This document shows positions 47,085 through 59,680 of a DNA stretch of 64,000 bases, piece after piece. Every line of letters starts with the position of its first letter. The first letter of the stretch is position 1. The position numbers and the translations under genes are program-made. The notes under the pieces were generated by a model. It saw nothing but the letters and a program-made list of their open reading frames with translations. It did not search any database and was not told where the DNA came from. The stretch comes from Carettochelys insculpta (lineage: Eukaryota; Chordata; Testudines; Carettochelyidae): assembly GCF_033958435.1 (NCBI RefSeq), contig NC_134137.1:64434001-64498000 (forward strand), read 5' to 3'.

Positions 47085-50000
47085 TAATTTGTGAGTCCAT
47101 TGATGGCTGATCAGCACAGTTCTGCAGCTGTAGATCTTACCACAGAAGAGGCAGGTGTCGGTAGCTGTCGGAGGGACACAAGGCAGTTTTTGATGCTCTT
47201 TTCTTCTTCCCTGCCTCTCTTTGTCTGCACTGTGGCGGGACCTCTCAAATTATGCCACCCCCTCATGGATTATCATTCTCCACTGGGGAGGATCTTGGGC
47301 AAGATTCCTCGAAGTGTCAACACCATTGCTGCACTTTTCCATGTGTACCCCCAGCATGCTGTTATATTGTTTACACTGGCCCCCAGTGCTCCTCTCTCCG
47401 TCCTCCAATTTGGAAAACAATCTGTTTTGGGAGGTGCTGATCAGACATCCAAACCACATCACCAGTCCAATGAAATTGTTGATGAACTATAATGGCTTCA
47501 ATGCTGGTCATGTCTGACTCTTCCAGGAAGCTAGTGTCCACGCACTTATCCTCCCAAGAGATATTTAGGATTCTCCTGAGGCAGTATTGATGATATTCTT
47601 CAAGTGCCTTCAAATGACACTTGTACACTGTCCACATTTCACATGTGTACAGGAGCACTGGAACAACCACTGCATGGCCTACAAGGAACTTTATCTTGGG
47701 ATAGATATCCTGGTTCTTGAAGATCCTTTGTCTCAGGCAGGCAAAAGCAGAGCTTGCACAGCTCAGATGATACTGGATTTCCGCATGAGTGTTGACTTTA
47801 CTGGAAGGATGACTTCCCAGGTATGAGAAGTGCTCCACATTTTCCAGAAGTTCTCCACTGACTTCAATAGAAGGTGCATGAGATTGTCCCATCAGTGAAG
47901 GATGGTGGAGCACCTTGGTCTTTTTGATGTTCAGTGCGAGGCTGAGATGCTTGTACGCTTCAGTGAAGGCACTTAAGATGGTCTGAAGGGCTGTGGGAGA
48001 AAGGAAAACAAACATATTGTCATCCACATACTGGAGTTCCATGATCGAGGTTGCGGAGGTCTTGCTTTTAGACCTGAGATTGAAAAGCTTCCCATTCATT
48101 GCATAGACAATCTTCACACTTTCTGGAAGTTTGCCATCAATGAGGTGAAGGGTCATGGTGATGAAGATGCAGAACGGTGATGGGGCAATGATGCTGCCTT
48201 GCTTGACTCCCATTTTGACCTCACAGAGTTTGCTTTGGGATCCGTTGTTGCTCAATACTGTGGAAGTCATGTTGTCATGAAGCAGCCTTAAAAAAAACTA
48301 ATGAATTTTTTTGAGCACCCAGTCTTTGTGAGGATAGTCCACAGGGTGCTACGACTGACTGAGTTGGATGTTTTGGTCAGGTCAATGGAACTCATATATA
48401 AGGCTTGTTTGTGTTCACAACATTTTTCTTGCAGTTGCCAGGCAGTGAAGATCTTGTCCGCTGTTCCTTGGAATGGACAGAAGCTATGCTGGGTTTCTGG
48501 GAGAATTTCTTCTGAGAACGGCCGGAGCTGGTTTTCAAGGATTTGAGCTAAGATTTTCCCTGCAATTGCCAGCAGAGAGATGCCAGGATAGTTTCCACAA
48601 TCCAACTTGTTGCCCATCGTGAAAAGACTGACTATCAGTGTGTCTCTCAAATCTTGTAGCATCTGCTCCCTATTCCAGATCTTGAGATTCAGGAGGGGGA
48701 GCTGTTTGTGGAGCTCTGGCCCACCTTCTTTGAAGACTTTGGTGGGATTGCATCTAGCCTGGTTGCCTTGTTGCACTTCATTGCTCGGATGGCAGTTTGG
48801 ACTTCACTTAGGGTAGAAAGTGTTGCATGATCATCTCTAGGTGGTTGCTGAGGGATTCTAGGACCACAGTGGAGGAGCAGTTGAAGAACTTATTATAAAG
48901 CCCCTCCACCAAGAAGCAATTGCTTCATTGTCTTTCACGAGTTGGGTACCATCCCTTGATCTCAGGGGATTGATTCCATAGTTTCTCAGTCCATAAACAG
49001 CTTTGGTAGCATTGAAGAAACTTCTTGTATCGTTGATGTCTATAAGACGCTCGACTTCTCACACCTTCTCAGTCCATCGCTGGTTTTTCAGAGTCCTTGT
49101 ATTATGATGGACTTCTGCGTTGGCCTTGGCATGTGCTTCTCTCTTCATTGTGCAATTGACTACTTTTTGCCTCTTTCAAGTGTTCAGTTTCCACATCATT
49201 CTCATTAAACCAGTCCTGATGCTTCCTGGTCTGGTAGCTAATGGTTTCTCCACAAGCTCTAATGATGACAGTTTTCAGTGGACATCAGCGTTCTCTCACA
49301 TCTTCATAGTGCACTGTCGGCAGCTTCCTTTGGAATGTTATCTGGAAGTCACTTCGTGTGTTGTGGTCCTTCAAACCTTGTGCATTAATCTTTCGTCAGA
49401 TCTGTTTCCTCTGACTTCTCCATTTGGTGACAATCCTAATCACCATGGTGGATTGAATAAGGTGGTGATCAGTCCAGCAGTCATCAGCACTAGTCATTGC
49501 ACACTTGAGAAAGACATCATACCGATCCGAAACATGGACATTGATGTGCCAGTGAGTTGATCGAGAATGTTGCCATAAGGTCTTAAATTTGTTTTTCTGA
49601 TGGAACAGGATGTTCATGATGATGAACTCATGTTCTGCACATTTTGTAAGGAGGAGCACTCCATTAGAGTTGCTGTTGATGACTCCTTCTTTCCCAATGG
49701 TAGCCTGCCAGAGATCTGCATCTCTTCCAACCATGGCATTGAAATCCCTCAAGAGAATAATCTTATCTTCTTTTGGTATGCCTTTCAGAACTGTGTCCAG
49801 TTGGGTGTAGAACTTCTCCTTCACATCAGCTTTGGTGTCTAGAGTTGGTGCATAAGCACTGATAACAGTTGCCTGTTGGTTTTTGGCAAGCTTCAAGTGG
49901 AGAGTTGTGAGACACTCATTGATGCTGACAGGAACTTCAAATAGGATCTTTGTCAGTTCATTTTTGATGGCAAATCCTACTCCATGAATTCATTTTTCTC

Positions 50001-50480
50001 ACTTTTGGGTTCTTTTCCAGAAAAATATGTACCTTCCTCTTTCTTCTCTTAGCTGTCCTTCTTCTGGTCTACGTGTTTCTGCCAGGGCAGTGATATCAAT
50101 GTTGAATCGTTGCAGCTTGCACAAGCATCTTTTGGGTGACTCACTATCTGGGTTGTCCATTACAGCCTGAATATTCCATGCTCCAAAATATACTGTTAGA
50201 TTTTGACCACATGAAGGTGAACCCACTGGATGAGGTTATACAGTCATGGGGGTTGAACTATGTTTAGGGCACTTTTTCTAGCCCCTTCTCCATGAGGGGT
50301 AAGTACAGTGGATCCTAAATAGGGCTGCTCAGTCATGGATGCAGCAGCTGGGTTGTTCTACCACCTCAGTCCTCAAAATGGGAGAACTGATACATACATC
50401 CACTGCCTACATGGTGGTCCATGACATAAAGCTTCCAGATTTCACAATCCTGCTCCCATCACCATTCACCAGTTGCTGTG
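47085..50480 (-). mobile_element. Non-LTR retrotransposon, near full length, degenerate
   Basis: Reading 5' to 3' on the minus strand: likely 5' UTR (50,700-50,230); endonuclease N-terminus (50,226-49,999: FGAWNIQAVMDNPD, ITALAETRRPEEGQL); endonuclease C-terminus (49,896-49,396: VISAYAPTL, LLRDFNAMVGRD, WTDHHLIQS); reverse transcriptase N-part (48,776-48,288); RT core (48,270-47,371: GVKQGSIIAPSPF, QYVDDNMFVFL with the active-site DD intact, LLYTCEMWTVY); C-terminus (47,460-47,250); and a CCHH finger CLFCGKIYSC...SHQWTH near 47,100-47,160. Frameshifts and stops separate the pieces, so it is inactive. It differs in sequence from the two RTE-like copies. Clade assignment within RTE/jockey-like elements is open. 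Confidence 0.82.
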
Positions 50481-50709
50481 GGGCTTAAGTTTAGGAGAGT
50501 AGTACACAGAGAAAGATGCCTGTGTGTGACTTCTTTTAATGTGGGTGGACTGTTGCACTGCAGCCACCACATGGTTCTTGATGGATAGAAAGGTCGAGTC
50601 CAATTGCCTGGAATCTACGACAACTGGGAGTCACCTGTCCGCTTCAGCCTTTATAGCCGTTGTAGTAATACTCTTGCTATCCTCTGCCTGTTCTGCCATT
50701 GAGGACTTT

Positions 50710-51160
50710 TAGGATCGTTCTTTGTCTGGACCCTCACCCCTTGATCTTGCTGCCATGGGTGACTCTGCTGGGAGAACAAGGCTCCCTGCAGAAGCACTCT
50801 CGGGTTCACTGGAACACACAAGCCCACTCACCATGACAAGGTGATGATATGGAGAGTAGGCCTCCACTCTACCACTGCACATAATCTCCTGTCCTACTCC
50901 GTCACGTCCCTTGAGGCCACACTCCTCTTCCACACATCTCCTGTCACTGATTGGATCTTCTCCACTCTGTCTACCCCCCACCTCCACACCTGGGCTCCTC
51001 TTTTATGGGGGTACTGGTATGGGAGTTGCTGCACCCTGAAAAGGAGCCCACCTGCAAGCTGGATGTGTCCCAGGCTGAGCAGGGGCTAGTGTGGGTTGAC
51101 CCGGTGCCTCTCCATCCCCCAGGTACACTGGATGTTTGATTTCCAGTCAGTACATAGGAC
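50710..51160. other. Non-coding, mixed composition
   Basis: Open frames on both strands here overlap one another and show no domain; taken as chance. Confidence 0.35.
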
Positions 51161-51164
51161 CAGA

Positions 51165-51682
51165 GACTGCCACGCCCAGGGATTAGAACATGCAGCTCTA
51201 TAAAAAATCATTTGTAGCTTTGATTGCTGCTGCCACCGACTCCTCTGTGGCTCAATATGAGCCCCCAAATAAAAGACCCCCCCCCCACGCAAGGCCTGGC
51301 CACAGTGCTGCCTCAGGCAGGCTCCCCGCTCTGCTGGCAAGTTGCTAACACCAGGCCACGAGAGAGGTCCAGAGGTACATGTGACTGAGCCATATGCAGC
51401 GCTTTCAGCAATCAGATGCTCTGAGTCACGGGAGCGCTGTGCACCACTCTGTGAATGCGTCCCTCCCCAGTGCTTCAAGGGAGAAGCGTGTAGCAGCAGT
51501 GCTGGTGGAGGCGGCAGCTCTGGTGAGTCTCCAGCATTGGATTATGGGAGAGGGGGGCTGGTGTTCCCTGGTTCTGGAAGAGGGGATTGTGTTAAAGAAG
51601 GGGAAAGGGCTGGAGGTACTTGTAATTTTTTATTTTTTAAAAGGGATACTTTATAAAAAGAAAAGTTGAGAAACACTGGTGT
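51165..51682. repeat. hAT-like repeat, partial
   Basis: The right end AAAAGTTGAGAAACACTGG reversed is CCAGTGTTTCTCAACTTTT, a common hAT-type end. A GC-rich interior precedes it. I could not locate a matching left end. Confidence 0.35.
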
Positions 51683-52484
51683 GGAGGGTTGACGTGAATA
51701 TTGCTCCTTCCTGCTTAAAAGCATATTCCCAGTTGCAGTGTTTTCCTTTTCCTTATTTGCTCCCCAACCCAGGTGTGAAAGTAATGTATAATTTCTAACT
51801 GGTACAAATCACATGTGTGCGCATTGTGCTTAAAATTAGAGTCACAAGAAGTATGGTTCGACGTTACTTATTAAGGACCTTCTTGTATTCACATGCAGTG
51901 CAGCTCTTGAAGTATTGATTTTGTAACTGAATTTGAAAAAAATGGCTCATCTCACTGTTTTGGTTGCAGACCCCTGGCCATATCCCTTTTTTGACTGGAC
52001 TTCACAGTTACTTCCCAGACAAAATGTCGGGCACCTGGCAATCCTTCATGGCACCCAGAAATAGAAGCCAAGTTATCTGTCCAAGCCAAAAATCTGAGTA
52101 AAACCCAGACGTACGTATACATGCACACAACTATGGACTACATGCACGCCTATCACTCCTGTGCAAATCTCACAAAACGCTGTACAAAAAGGGGTGATAT
52201 TTTGCACCCCGCACATGAGTGGCATAAGGGCTGTTTTCTGACAGCTATCCATCTGCACCCCAACACAGCACTGCAGACCACCAGTGGCAAAAGCAATCAC
52301 CAGACTAGCTTAAAAAAAACATAATTGCCTCTTAGGGGTGTTTCTACTGCTCTTCCAGCAGGGGCGGGGGTGCACTCAGCCCGTGTTCTCTAGCCCCCCC
52401 AGGCAGGAAAGCAGAAACTCTCCTTTAACCAAGGGAGGCAGGAACGCTCACCCAGGGGCTAGGAACAACTGACCGCCTGGGGGT

Positions 52485-53060
52485 GGTGAACCTTGACCGG
52501 CTGGCAGCAATCCAGCCCCCAGGGTAAGCGTGTGGCGGGGGGAGATCCAGGCTCCCTGGGTCACACCCTGCCCTGGCCCCTCCATCCCGCTGAGCCCAGC
52601 CGCTCCGCCCCGCCGCCGCACCTCACAGCCGCGGGGCCGGGCACTGCCTCCTGCAGCGACACGGGCTGGGCGCGCCGGCCTCTCCTCACTGGCAGCCGCA
52701 GCAGCGGCCTCTGCCGCGTCCCCTTAGCCCCTGGATAGGGGCGGGGCTCCCAGGCGTCCTTGGAGACGGGCCCTAACAACCCCGGGGAGCCTCGTTCTGG
52801 AGGCTCCGCCAGCCGCCCGCCCGGGACGCAAGAGAGAAGGGGAGCGCGAATGCGCGTTCCCGCCTTCCCTTCCTCCCAGGCAGCGGGGGGAGGCTGGCGC
52901 GCTCCCGACAGGCGGCTCTAGCACGCGCTTCTTGGGACAGTGCGGCTCAGCTGCAAGGTGCTAGTGGCCGAAGCGGGGAGGGAGGCTAGAGGCGGCGCGG
53001 GGCCCACGTGCAGCAGCATTGCACTTCAGGGGTGGTGAAGCTTACGAAGCTACTCCGAGT
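52485..53060. promoter_or_regulatory. CpG island, likely promoter
   Basis: This is the strongest CpG-dense, high-GC block outside transposons. It contains GGGGCGGGGCT (GC box) at about 52,738, GCGCGAATGCGCG (NRF1-like) at about 52,841, and several CCGCC/GGCGG words. No TATA box is evident. It lies 8 kb upstream of the first LRR coding exon and could drive that gene leftward, a gene to the right, or both. Which one is inference. Confidence 0.6.
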
Positions 53061-53556
53061 TTATGAGTATAACACGCTAGTAGTAAGCAGGGGCTCCTTG
53101 CTCATTTGTTCATGCACTTACAGGCTTCCCTAGTCAGCAGCGACATCCTGAGTCACCGGTGTTGCTGCATAATTATGGGCTATGGTAGGAGAGGCCGTGC
53201 CACTGTTGCTGTGGGGTTAACTTTATTAACCAGGATGAGTAGTTATTAATGTGATCGTTATTGGTGTTATCTTTGTTTTGCTGCCTGTATTTTCATTTGC
53301 AGCTATTAATCATCTGTAGCGTTACAGTATTCTCAATGATGTACGTTTTCATTGTTCTGGTTGTCATTGCTGTTTATGATAGTGATTTATTACTGGTCTG
53401 CCAGTTGTACTAGATTGTTCTGTACTGATTGATGATTTTTGAATAATTGTTATTTTTGTTTAATATTGATCTTTTAAAATGAGGGGCTTATTGGACATAC
53501 CCCTGGCTGGCTAATGACTGGAAAGTACTTACCCTTTTCTCATCCTTTCCTTTCAG

Positions 53557-53647
53557 GGCTGGATTCCAATGTCTGTCTGTGTGTCTAGGAATGAAAACCA
53601 CTGGCTGAAGATTAGCAGCACCAGTTACAAAGAAAACAAAGTGAAAA
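53557..53647 (+). CDS. Candidate 5' exon of a rightward gene (speculative)
   Basis: A strong acceptor (CTCATCCTTTCCTTTCAG) and donor (AAAA|GTGAGT) bound 91 bp. An ATG at 53,569 opens a frame of 26 codons (MSVCVSRNENHW...) to the donor. No similarity is recognised and no following exon was found before the window end. It could be a non-coding exon of a gene starting in the CpG island 0.5-1 kb upstream. In mammals I recall LCP1 lying next to LRRC63 in the opposite orientation; nothing here shows LCP1. Confidence 0.22.
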
Positions 53648-53659
53648 GTGAGTTTTGAA

Positions 53660-55800
53660 AACATTATATCCTGTCACGTTCATCTTATGCTTGCTCTGGA
53701 TGCTGTGTCTGGGTTTCCTGGTGTTGTCTGCTGAGTTATCAGCTTTAAAACAGTTGGCAAAATAGTTTTTGTCTGTGTGCAGTCTGGAGAGATGCAAAGT
53801 TAAAGGGAATTGTCCTTAGCAATAATTTTAAAAAAATCAAAGAAACTTGAAATTTAGCTTAGTTGTAGTCGTTTAAATTTGACCCATTGTCTTGTTATCC
53901 ACTGGATCTACAGTTACTAATAGTACTTAATAACAGTGCAAGTTTCTTACTGTTATTTATTTCCAAATTGATTCAAGCTTCCTTAACATAGCATTAGATG
54001 TAAGCAGGGTCACCAATAGTGCAGTTATGATTCAAGCAAAACTCCTATTCATTGATTGCACTGTAAATGTTGCCTGAGGAAAGACTACATGAGAGCTATT
54101 CCTAACTGTTTACAAACAGGAAGGGCTAAGGGAGAAAGCAGAGATGTGGTGGCATTTTGTATCTCTGTAAGGTGAAAATATGAAGTTCAGGGACATGTTT
54201 AGGAGAAACAGACATTCTCTCTCTGTTGTGTGACTCATGATGTTTTTTGGTTTGATGTTTTAGATTTTTTAAACCAACTTTTTCACTTGTGGGCTCGTGA
54301 AAGAAAACTTATTTTCACAAAATTGAAAGTCATTTCCTTTTACTTGACATGGAAATAAAATGGTCTGCATATTGCTGATTTAATATGTTGTTTGTCCTTC
54401 ATCTGCAAGGTTAATGTTTTTCAGCTGGACTGTCCTCAAATCAATCATTCTGTCTTTTGTGCTTTTTTTCAAAAGGTACAAATTCAGCTATGTGGAGGAT
54501 TATAGATTGGGGATGGGAGAGGGGAAACATTTTATATTTGCTTTTTTATACAAAAGGAGGCCAAAGATGTTGATTACAAAGTAAATAATAGAAACACGCA
54601 GAGAGGTTATTTGCTAAATTACATCTGTTTATTTAGATTTTTGAATGAAAGTATCACTCCTTAATTAGTAACCAATAGCAATATGATATTTGGTTTACTA
54701 CTCATATACTGATGTGAAATCCAAAGGTGTATTCTGACAGTACTGTAATGTGAAGTGATGAACTGTAGATTAGACTGTAAATTCTTTTAAGCACACACCA
54801 CATCCACTGCTAAATTTGTAAAGCATGTAACACAACAGGGTCCTCATCCTGATATAAGACTTTAAAAGAAATCCTTTTGTTTAAACAGGTTTTGAGAAAA
54901 TGGTAATGCTGAAACTAATTTACATTTTCACGTCCACAGTGAAGTATTAGGTTGGATTCCTTGTCTTTGACCCTGACTGGGCAATTTTGTGATGTATATG
55001 GTGCAATCATATAAACCCTTAATGAAATAAATATAGCTTCTTCTGCATGTAAGCAATGTCATTGAGCTTAATAGAACCCTTACTGAAATAAATCCAGCTT
55101 CTTCTGCTCAGGAGAAAAAGTGTTTGAATCGCTGGGCATTGCATAAATTAGAAAAGGCAGATTATTGTATTTAAATATTAAGCAGTATTAGCCTTCTGAG
55201 TTTCTTAGGAAAGCAAAAGTAGGTCTGATCCTTCATTACTTGTGTACAGAATGCAGGTTTGGGCTCCAAATTGTAAGGCCCTGATGTTGCAAACACTACA
55301 GGTATGTCTGCACAGGAGCTGAAAAGTGGAATTTTCAGCCTGAATAGACATACTTGCACTAACTAGCTCTGATCCAGATAGTACACGAAAAATAAAATAG
55401 TTGTGAGAGGTTGGATGGGCTAGCCCTCTGATGCCTTCAGAACCTAAGTACATAATCTGGTAGCTAGCCTTCTCTGCCACTCATGTTGCAATGGTTACAC
55501 TTTCCTGTACTGCATGCTTGCTGAATCAGTCCTGGTGTGAGTGTGTCTTTATGAACTGGACATTACACCTTGAGCTCCAATGTAGACCTGCCACCTACGA
55601 TGAAATCTTGGCCTCATTGACATCACTGGCAAAACTCCTGTGGGTTCCATAGGGCAGGGATTTCACCGTTCAGTGTTTATGTGAGCAAAGCTAAGTGTTG
55701 CGGGATTAGGGCCTTCATTTTGCATTTCAGCATATGTAGCTCTTGTCCCTGCTTTATTAAAAAACAGACTTCCTGAATTTTGAGTTAGTAGAATGTATCA
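53660..55800. other. Non-coding stretch right of the CpG island
   Basis: AT-rich sequence without bounded elements. A short direct repeat of about 45 bases is present: ACCCTTAATGAAATAAATAT at 55,015 and ACCCTTACTGAAATAAATCC at 55,077. Confidence 0.4.
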
Positions 55801-56476
55801 TGCTTGTGAACCAGATTCAGTTCTGTAAGCCCATTTGTGAAAATATACAAATTCCTGACAACCTCATGTGCCTGCTTCTGGACTTCAATTCCCTAAACTC
55901 TCCAATATTCAGCACAAGGAAGAAATCTACTGCCACTTCCCTAACATTGTGCTTATAGGAGCAAACCCAGCTCTCTGATCTGTAGCCACAGAAGTCTCCA
56001 AAGCAGTAAAACTGATGCTTTCTTCTGTGGAAAATGGAAAAGCAGGAGGTAGCACAGCTGGTGCACACTAGAGCCGCGTCTACACGTGCCGGCTACTTCG
56101 AAGTAGCCGCGCCAACTTCGAAATAGTGCCCGCCACGGCTACACGTGGCGAGTGCTATTTTGAAGTTGACATCGACGTAAGGCGGTGAGACGTCGAAGTC
56201 GCTATCCTCATGAGGAGATTGGGAATAGCGCCCTACTTCGACGTTGAACGTCAAAGTAGGGCACGTGTAGCCAATCCGCGTCCCGCAACATCGAAATAGC
56301 GGGGTCCGCCATGGTGGCCATCAGCTGAGGGGTTGAGAGACGCTCTCTCCAGCCCCTTAAAGCTCCCCGCCTCCTGCCTTCCTGTGCAGGAAGCTGAGAG
56401 AGTGTGCAGGCGGCAGCACAGCCACGCGGCCAGCCTGCACGCCTCCCTGCAGCCCAGAGACACCCTCCCTGCTGCG

Positions 56477-57904
56477 ATGGCTGCCTGCCAGCCCCGCAAG
56501 CGCCCCCAGGGCACCCCCCCCAAGGGGAGCCAGGGCTCCCAGGCTGGCAGCCAGCTGGGGAAGAGGCAGCGGGGCCCCTCCTGGACGGAGGCCGAGATCC
56601 GGGACCTGCTGGGGCTCTGGAGCGAGGAGGAGGTGCTCCAGGTAATGGGGAGCGAGAGGCGGAACGCGAATGCATTCGCTCGGCTGGCCGAAGGCCTGGC
56701 CGCCTGGGGTCACCCTGCCCGCACTCCTGACCACGTCAGGAGTAAGGTCAAGGAGCTGCGGCAGGGTTACGCCCGGGCCTGGGATGCGGCCAGCCGATCC
56801 GGGGCCACCCCCACCACCTGCCCCTTTTTACAGGGAGCTCAGGGAAATCCTGGGTCCCCGACACACTTCCTCCCCGCCAGCCACTCTTGACACCTCAGCC
56901 GACGAGCCCCAGCAGGCCCCAGAGGCGGAGTCCGCCCCAGAGGCAAGCCCCACACCCCAGGGGCCCCCCCCAGGAGCCCACCCCTGGGATGCTGGAGGAG
57001 GAGGAGGAGGAGGAGGAGGGGGAATCCTCCTCCAGCGATGGGGGGGCTCCACATCGCGCTGCCTTCCTGGAGCTCCAGCAGGGCATCCGCCCACAGTGTG
57101 TCCCCCGACCGTGGGAGTGGACTGTCAGGTATGTACCCCCCCCGGTGCAGAGCCCCGGGGTTGAGGGGCGGGGACAACAGACATGACCAGGGCCCTCCAC
57201 ATGCCCAGATGACCATGGCCCCAAGGACAGCAGTGGCATGTCCCTCAGAAGAGTGCATCAGCCCCTGCCCCCCCAGCACGACAGTGCCATGCCCCATCCC
57301 TGGGGATGGGGGGAGCGGAACCTAGGGTCCCCCAGGGGGAGGGGGTGGGACACCCATCATCATCATCAGCATCTCCTGGGGACGGGGATGGGGAACCAGC
57401 AGCACAGGGGTGGGGGGACAAGGGCCACGGCTCGGGGGCCACACTAACGGCTGTCTCCACTCTTCTTCCCCCCTGTGTTCCGCAGCTGCACCATCGGAAG
57501 GACTGGAGAGCGCCGGCGAGGTGTCAGTGGTTCCGGAGAGCCCACTGGGGCCATCACTGCAGGCCAGCCCCTCGGCAGAGCACTGACAAGCCCCAGGGCG
57601 GGGCTGACGGTGGAGCCAGCACCACCACCGGACGGCAACGGACCCCCAGCTGCTGGCGATCCTCCGGCGGCAGCTGGAGGTCTCGGAGCAGCACCTGCGG
57701 GTGGACGAGCGGCACCTCCAACTACAGGAGCGGGCGCAGGCCTGGCACCAGGAGGCATGGGGGGCCTTTACGCGCACGTTTGAGCGCATCGTGGACTACC
57801 TGGCTCCCCATGCCGCGCCGGCCGCCGCTCTGCCCGCCCTGCCTGCTCCACCCGCCGTCCACCACCACGGGGCCTTCCGCCGAGGGGGACCTGGGGCCTG
57901 CTGA
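56477..57904 (+). pseudogene. Harbinger Myb/SANT-like accessory protein, frameshifted
   Basis: Start ATG at 56,477. Exon 1 to 57,128 encodes a basic N-terminus, then the trihelix-like domain: SWTEAEIRDLLGLWSEEEVL, residues about 35-110, ending VKELRQGYARAW. Then an acidic E/G/S-rich stretch. The intron is 57,129-57,485 (TCAG|GTATGT ... TTCCGCAG). Exon 2 ends with a coiled helix LEVSEQHLRVDERHLQLQER and stops at 57,902-57,904. Frameshifts: in the T-run at about 56,824 and near 56,970, plus disruptions in exon 2 around 57,580-57,610. In the family this protein brings the transposase to the ends and into the nucleus. Confidence 0.78.
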
Positions 57905-58360
57905 CACCGGCCGCCTGTATCTGCCGGTTCGCCCGGCCCCCAGCCAACCTTGGCCAGGGCTGAGGCCAAGGCGAAGGTCACGCCCACCAACCTCCAGCGC
58001 TGGACATTAGGCGGTGCGGGGCCCAGGACGTGCCCCCCCCCTTCTACATATCCCCTTTATGTTGTATATAGTTTGTATTAGACCCCTGTTGTTTTATGAT
58101 ACCTGCACCCCCATGTAAATAGTTCTCCCCTTCCTTGTGTTCCACTGTTTGTTTATCATATAATAATAATAATATCTAATATATTTGTAGTAATAATATA
58201 ATAAGAGAATTCACTGTTTTGTGGTTTCACGAACAACAGGTCTATTTTTATTTGCAAGAAAAGTGGGTGTGTGTGTGCTCTTGGGTGCTCTGTGGTGTGG
58301 GCGTAGGGGCAGGGAGTGTTGTGGAGGATGGGAGGGGTGCAGTGGGGGGCCTGTCAGCAT

Positions 58361-59680
58361 TCACCCTGCGGCCTGGTCGAAATGGGCCCACAGGGCCTCC
58401 CGGACCCGGATCCCCTCGGGGTCCACCTGGCAACTGGGGGCAGCGGGTGGCTGCACGTCAGCCCTGCCAGCCTCCACAGCCCAGCCCTGAAAGAAGGCCT
58501 CCCCCTTGCTCTCGACCAGGTTGTGGAAGGCGCTGCACGCGCCCACAATCTGGGGGATGTTGGTGGGGCCCTCATCAAGGCGGGTGAGGAGACACCTCCA
58601 GCGCCCTTTGAGGTGGCCAAATGTGTGCTCAACCACCTGGCGCCCGTGGTTCAGGCACATGTTGAAGCACTCCTGGATGGCTGTGAGATGGCCCGTGTAA
58701 GGGTGCATGAGCCAGGGCCGGAGGGGGTATGCCGCATCTGCAACGATGCAGAGGGGCATGGTGGTGTCCCCCACTGGGATCTCCCGCTGGGGGATGTAGG
58801 TCCCCACCTCCAGCCAGCGGCACAGGCCCGAATTCCTGAATACCCGGGCATCATAAATGTCCAGGAAGCGGCCCCGGCTGTCCACCAAGGCCTGGAGGAC
58901 CACCGAATGGTAGCCCTTCCATTCCTCCGCTGTGCTCCGGGGCATGGATGGGGATATGGGTCCCATCCAGAGCCCCGAAGCAATTTGGGAAGCCCAGAGT
59001 GGCAAACCCCGCGATGGCGACATCCAGGTCCCCAAGCCGCACGAGCCTGTGGAGGAGCATGGCGTTGATGGCACAGACGACCTGCAGGGGAAGGACATGG
59101 GAGAGCACCAATGAGGGGTGTGCAGGGTGTGTCTGGCCCTCCCCCCCCAGGGCTCCCTCCCCTGCCCCCATGGGTCCTCTTACCTCCATGAGGACAGCCC
59201 CAACGGTGGCCTTGCCGACACCAAAGTGCTGCCCCACGGATCGGTAGCTGTCTGGAGTGGCCAGCTTCCAGACAGCGATGCCGACCCGTTTCTCCACGCT
59301 GAAGGCACGCCACGTGGTGGTGTCCTGGTGCCTCAGTGTGGGGGGTGAGCCACTAGCAGAGCTCCAGAAATGTCTGCCGGCTCATACGAAAGTTCTGGAG
59401 CCAGCGGTCATCGTCCCACTCGCCGAGCACCAGCCGCTCCCACCAGTCGGTGCTCGTGGGGTAGCTCCACAGCCGGCGGCGGGTGGTGGGGGGGGCGGAG
59501 GACAGCAGGGTCTGGGGTTGCTTCCTCCTTCCCTGGGGGCAGCTCCTCTTCTGTGACTAAGAGGTGATCAGCTGCCTCCTGCATGGCATTGAGCAGGGCG
59601 AGCACTGCTCCTGCAGGGGCGGCTGGGTGGACCTCTGGCGGCGGCGGCTGCTGCTGCTGCTGCTGCTGGGGGTCCATAAC
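58361..59680 (-). pseudogene. Harbinger DDE transposase, decayed
   Basis: Probable start is the ATG at about 59,677 (MDPQQQQQQQ). Order: Gln/Pro-rich N-terminus; helix-turn-helix part with SVEKRVGIAVWKLATP and SVGQHFGVGKATVG; intron 59,183-59,082 (GAG|GTAAGA ... CCCTGCAG|GTC); catalytic domain with FGALDGTHIPI (first D), VADAAYPLRPWLM (second D) and VEHTFGHLKGRWRCL (E); stop at 58,361. All three catalytic residues are kept. Breaks: an in-frame TAG at about 59,351 (between FLELC and WLTP), a one-base shift in the C-run just after it, and a one-base shift near 58,938 between PIHAPEH and EEWKGYHSV. It is the HARBI1-like DDE_Tnp_4 type. Confidence 0.85.

Noticed and set aside
51342..51656. 104-codon frame in GC-rich sequence
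   Set aside because: Falls in a hAT-like repeat; no domain, no splice support.
56839..59313. Several frames of 100-250 codons within the Harbinger element
   Set aside because: Shadows of the Myb-like and transposase genes in GC-rich sequence; only the frames with SANT-like and DDE motifs were kept.
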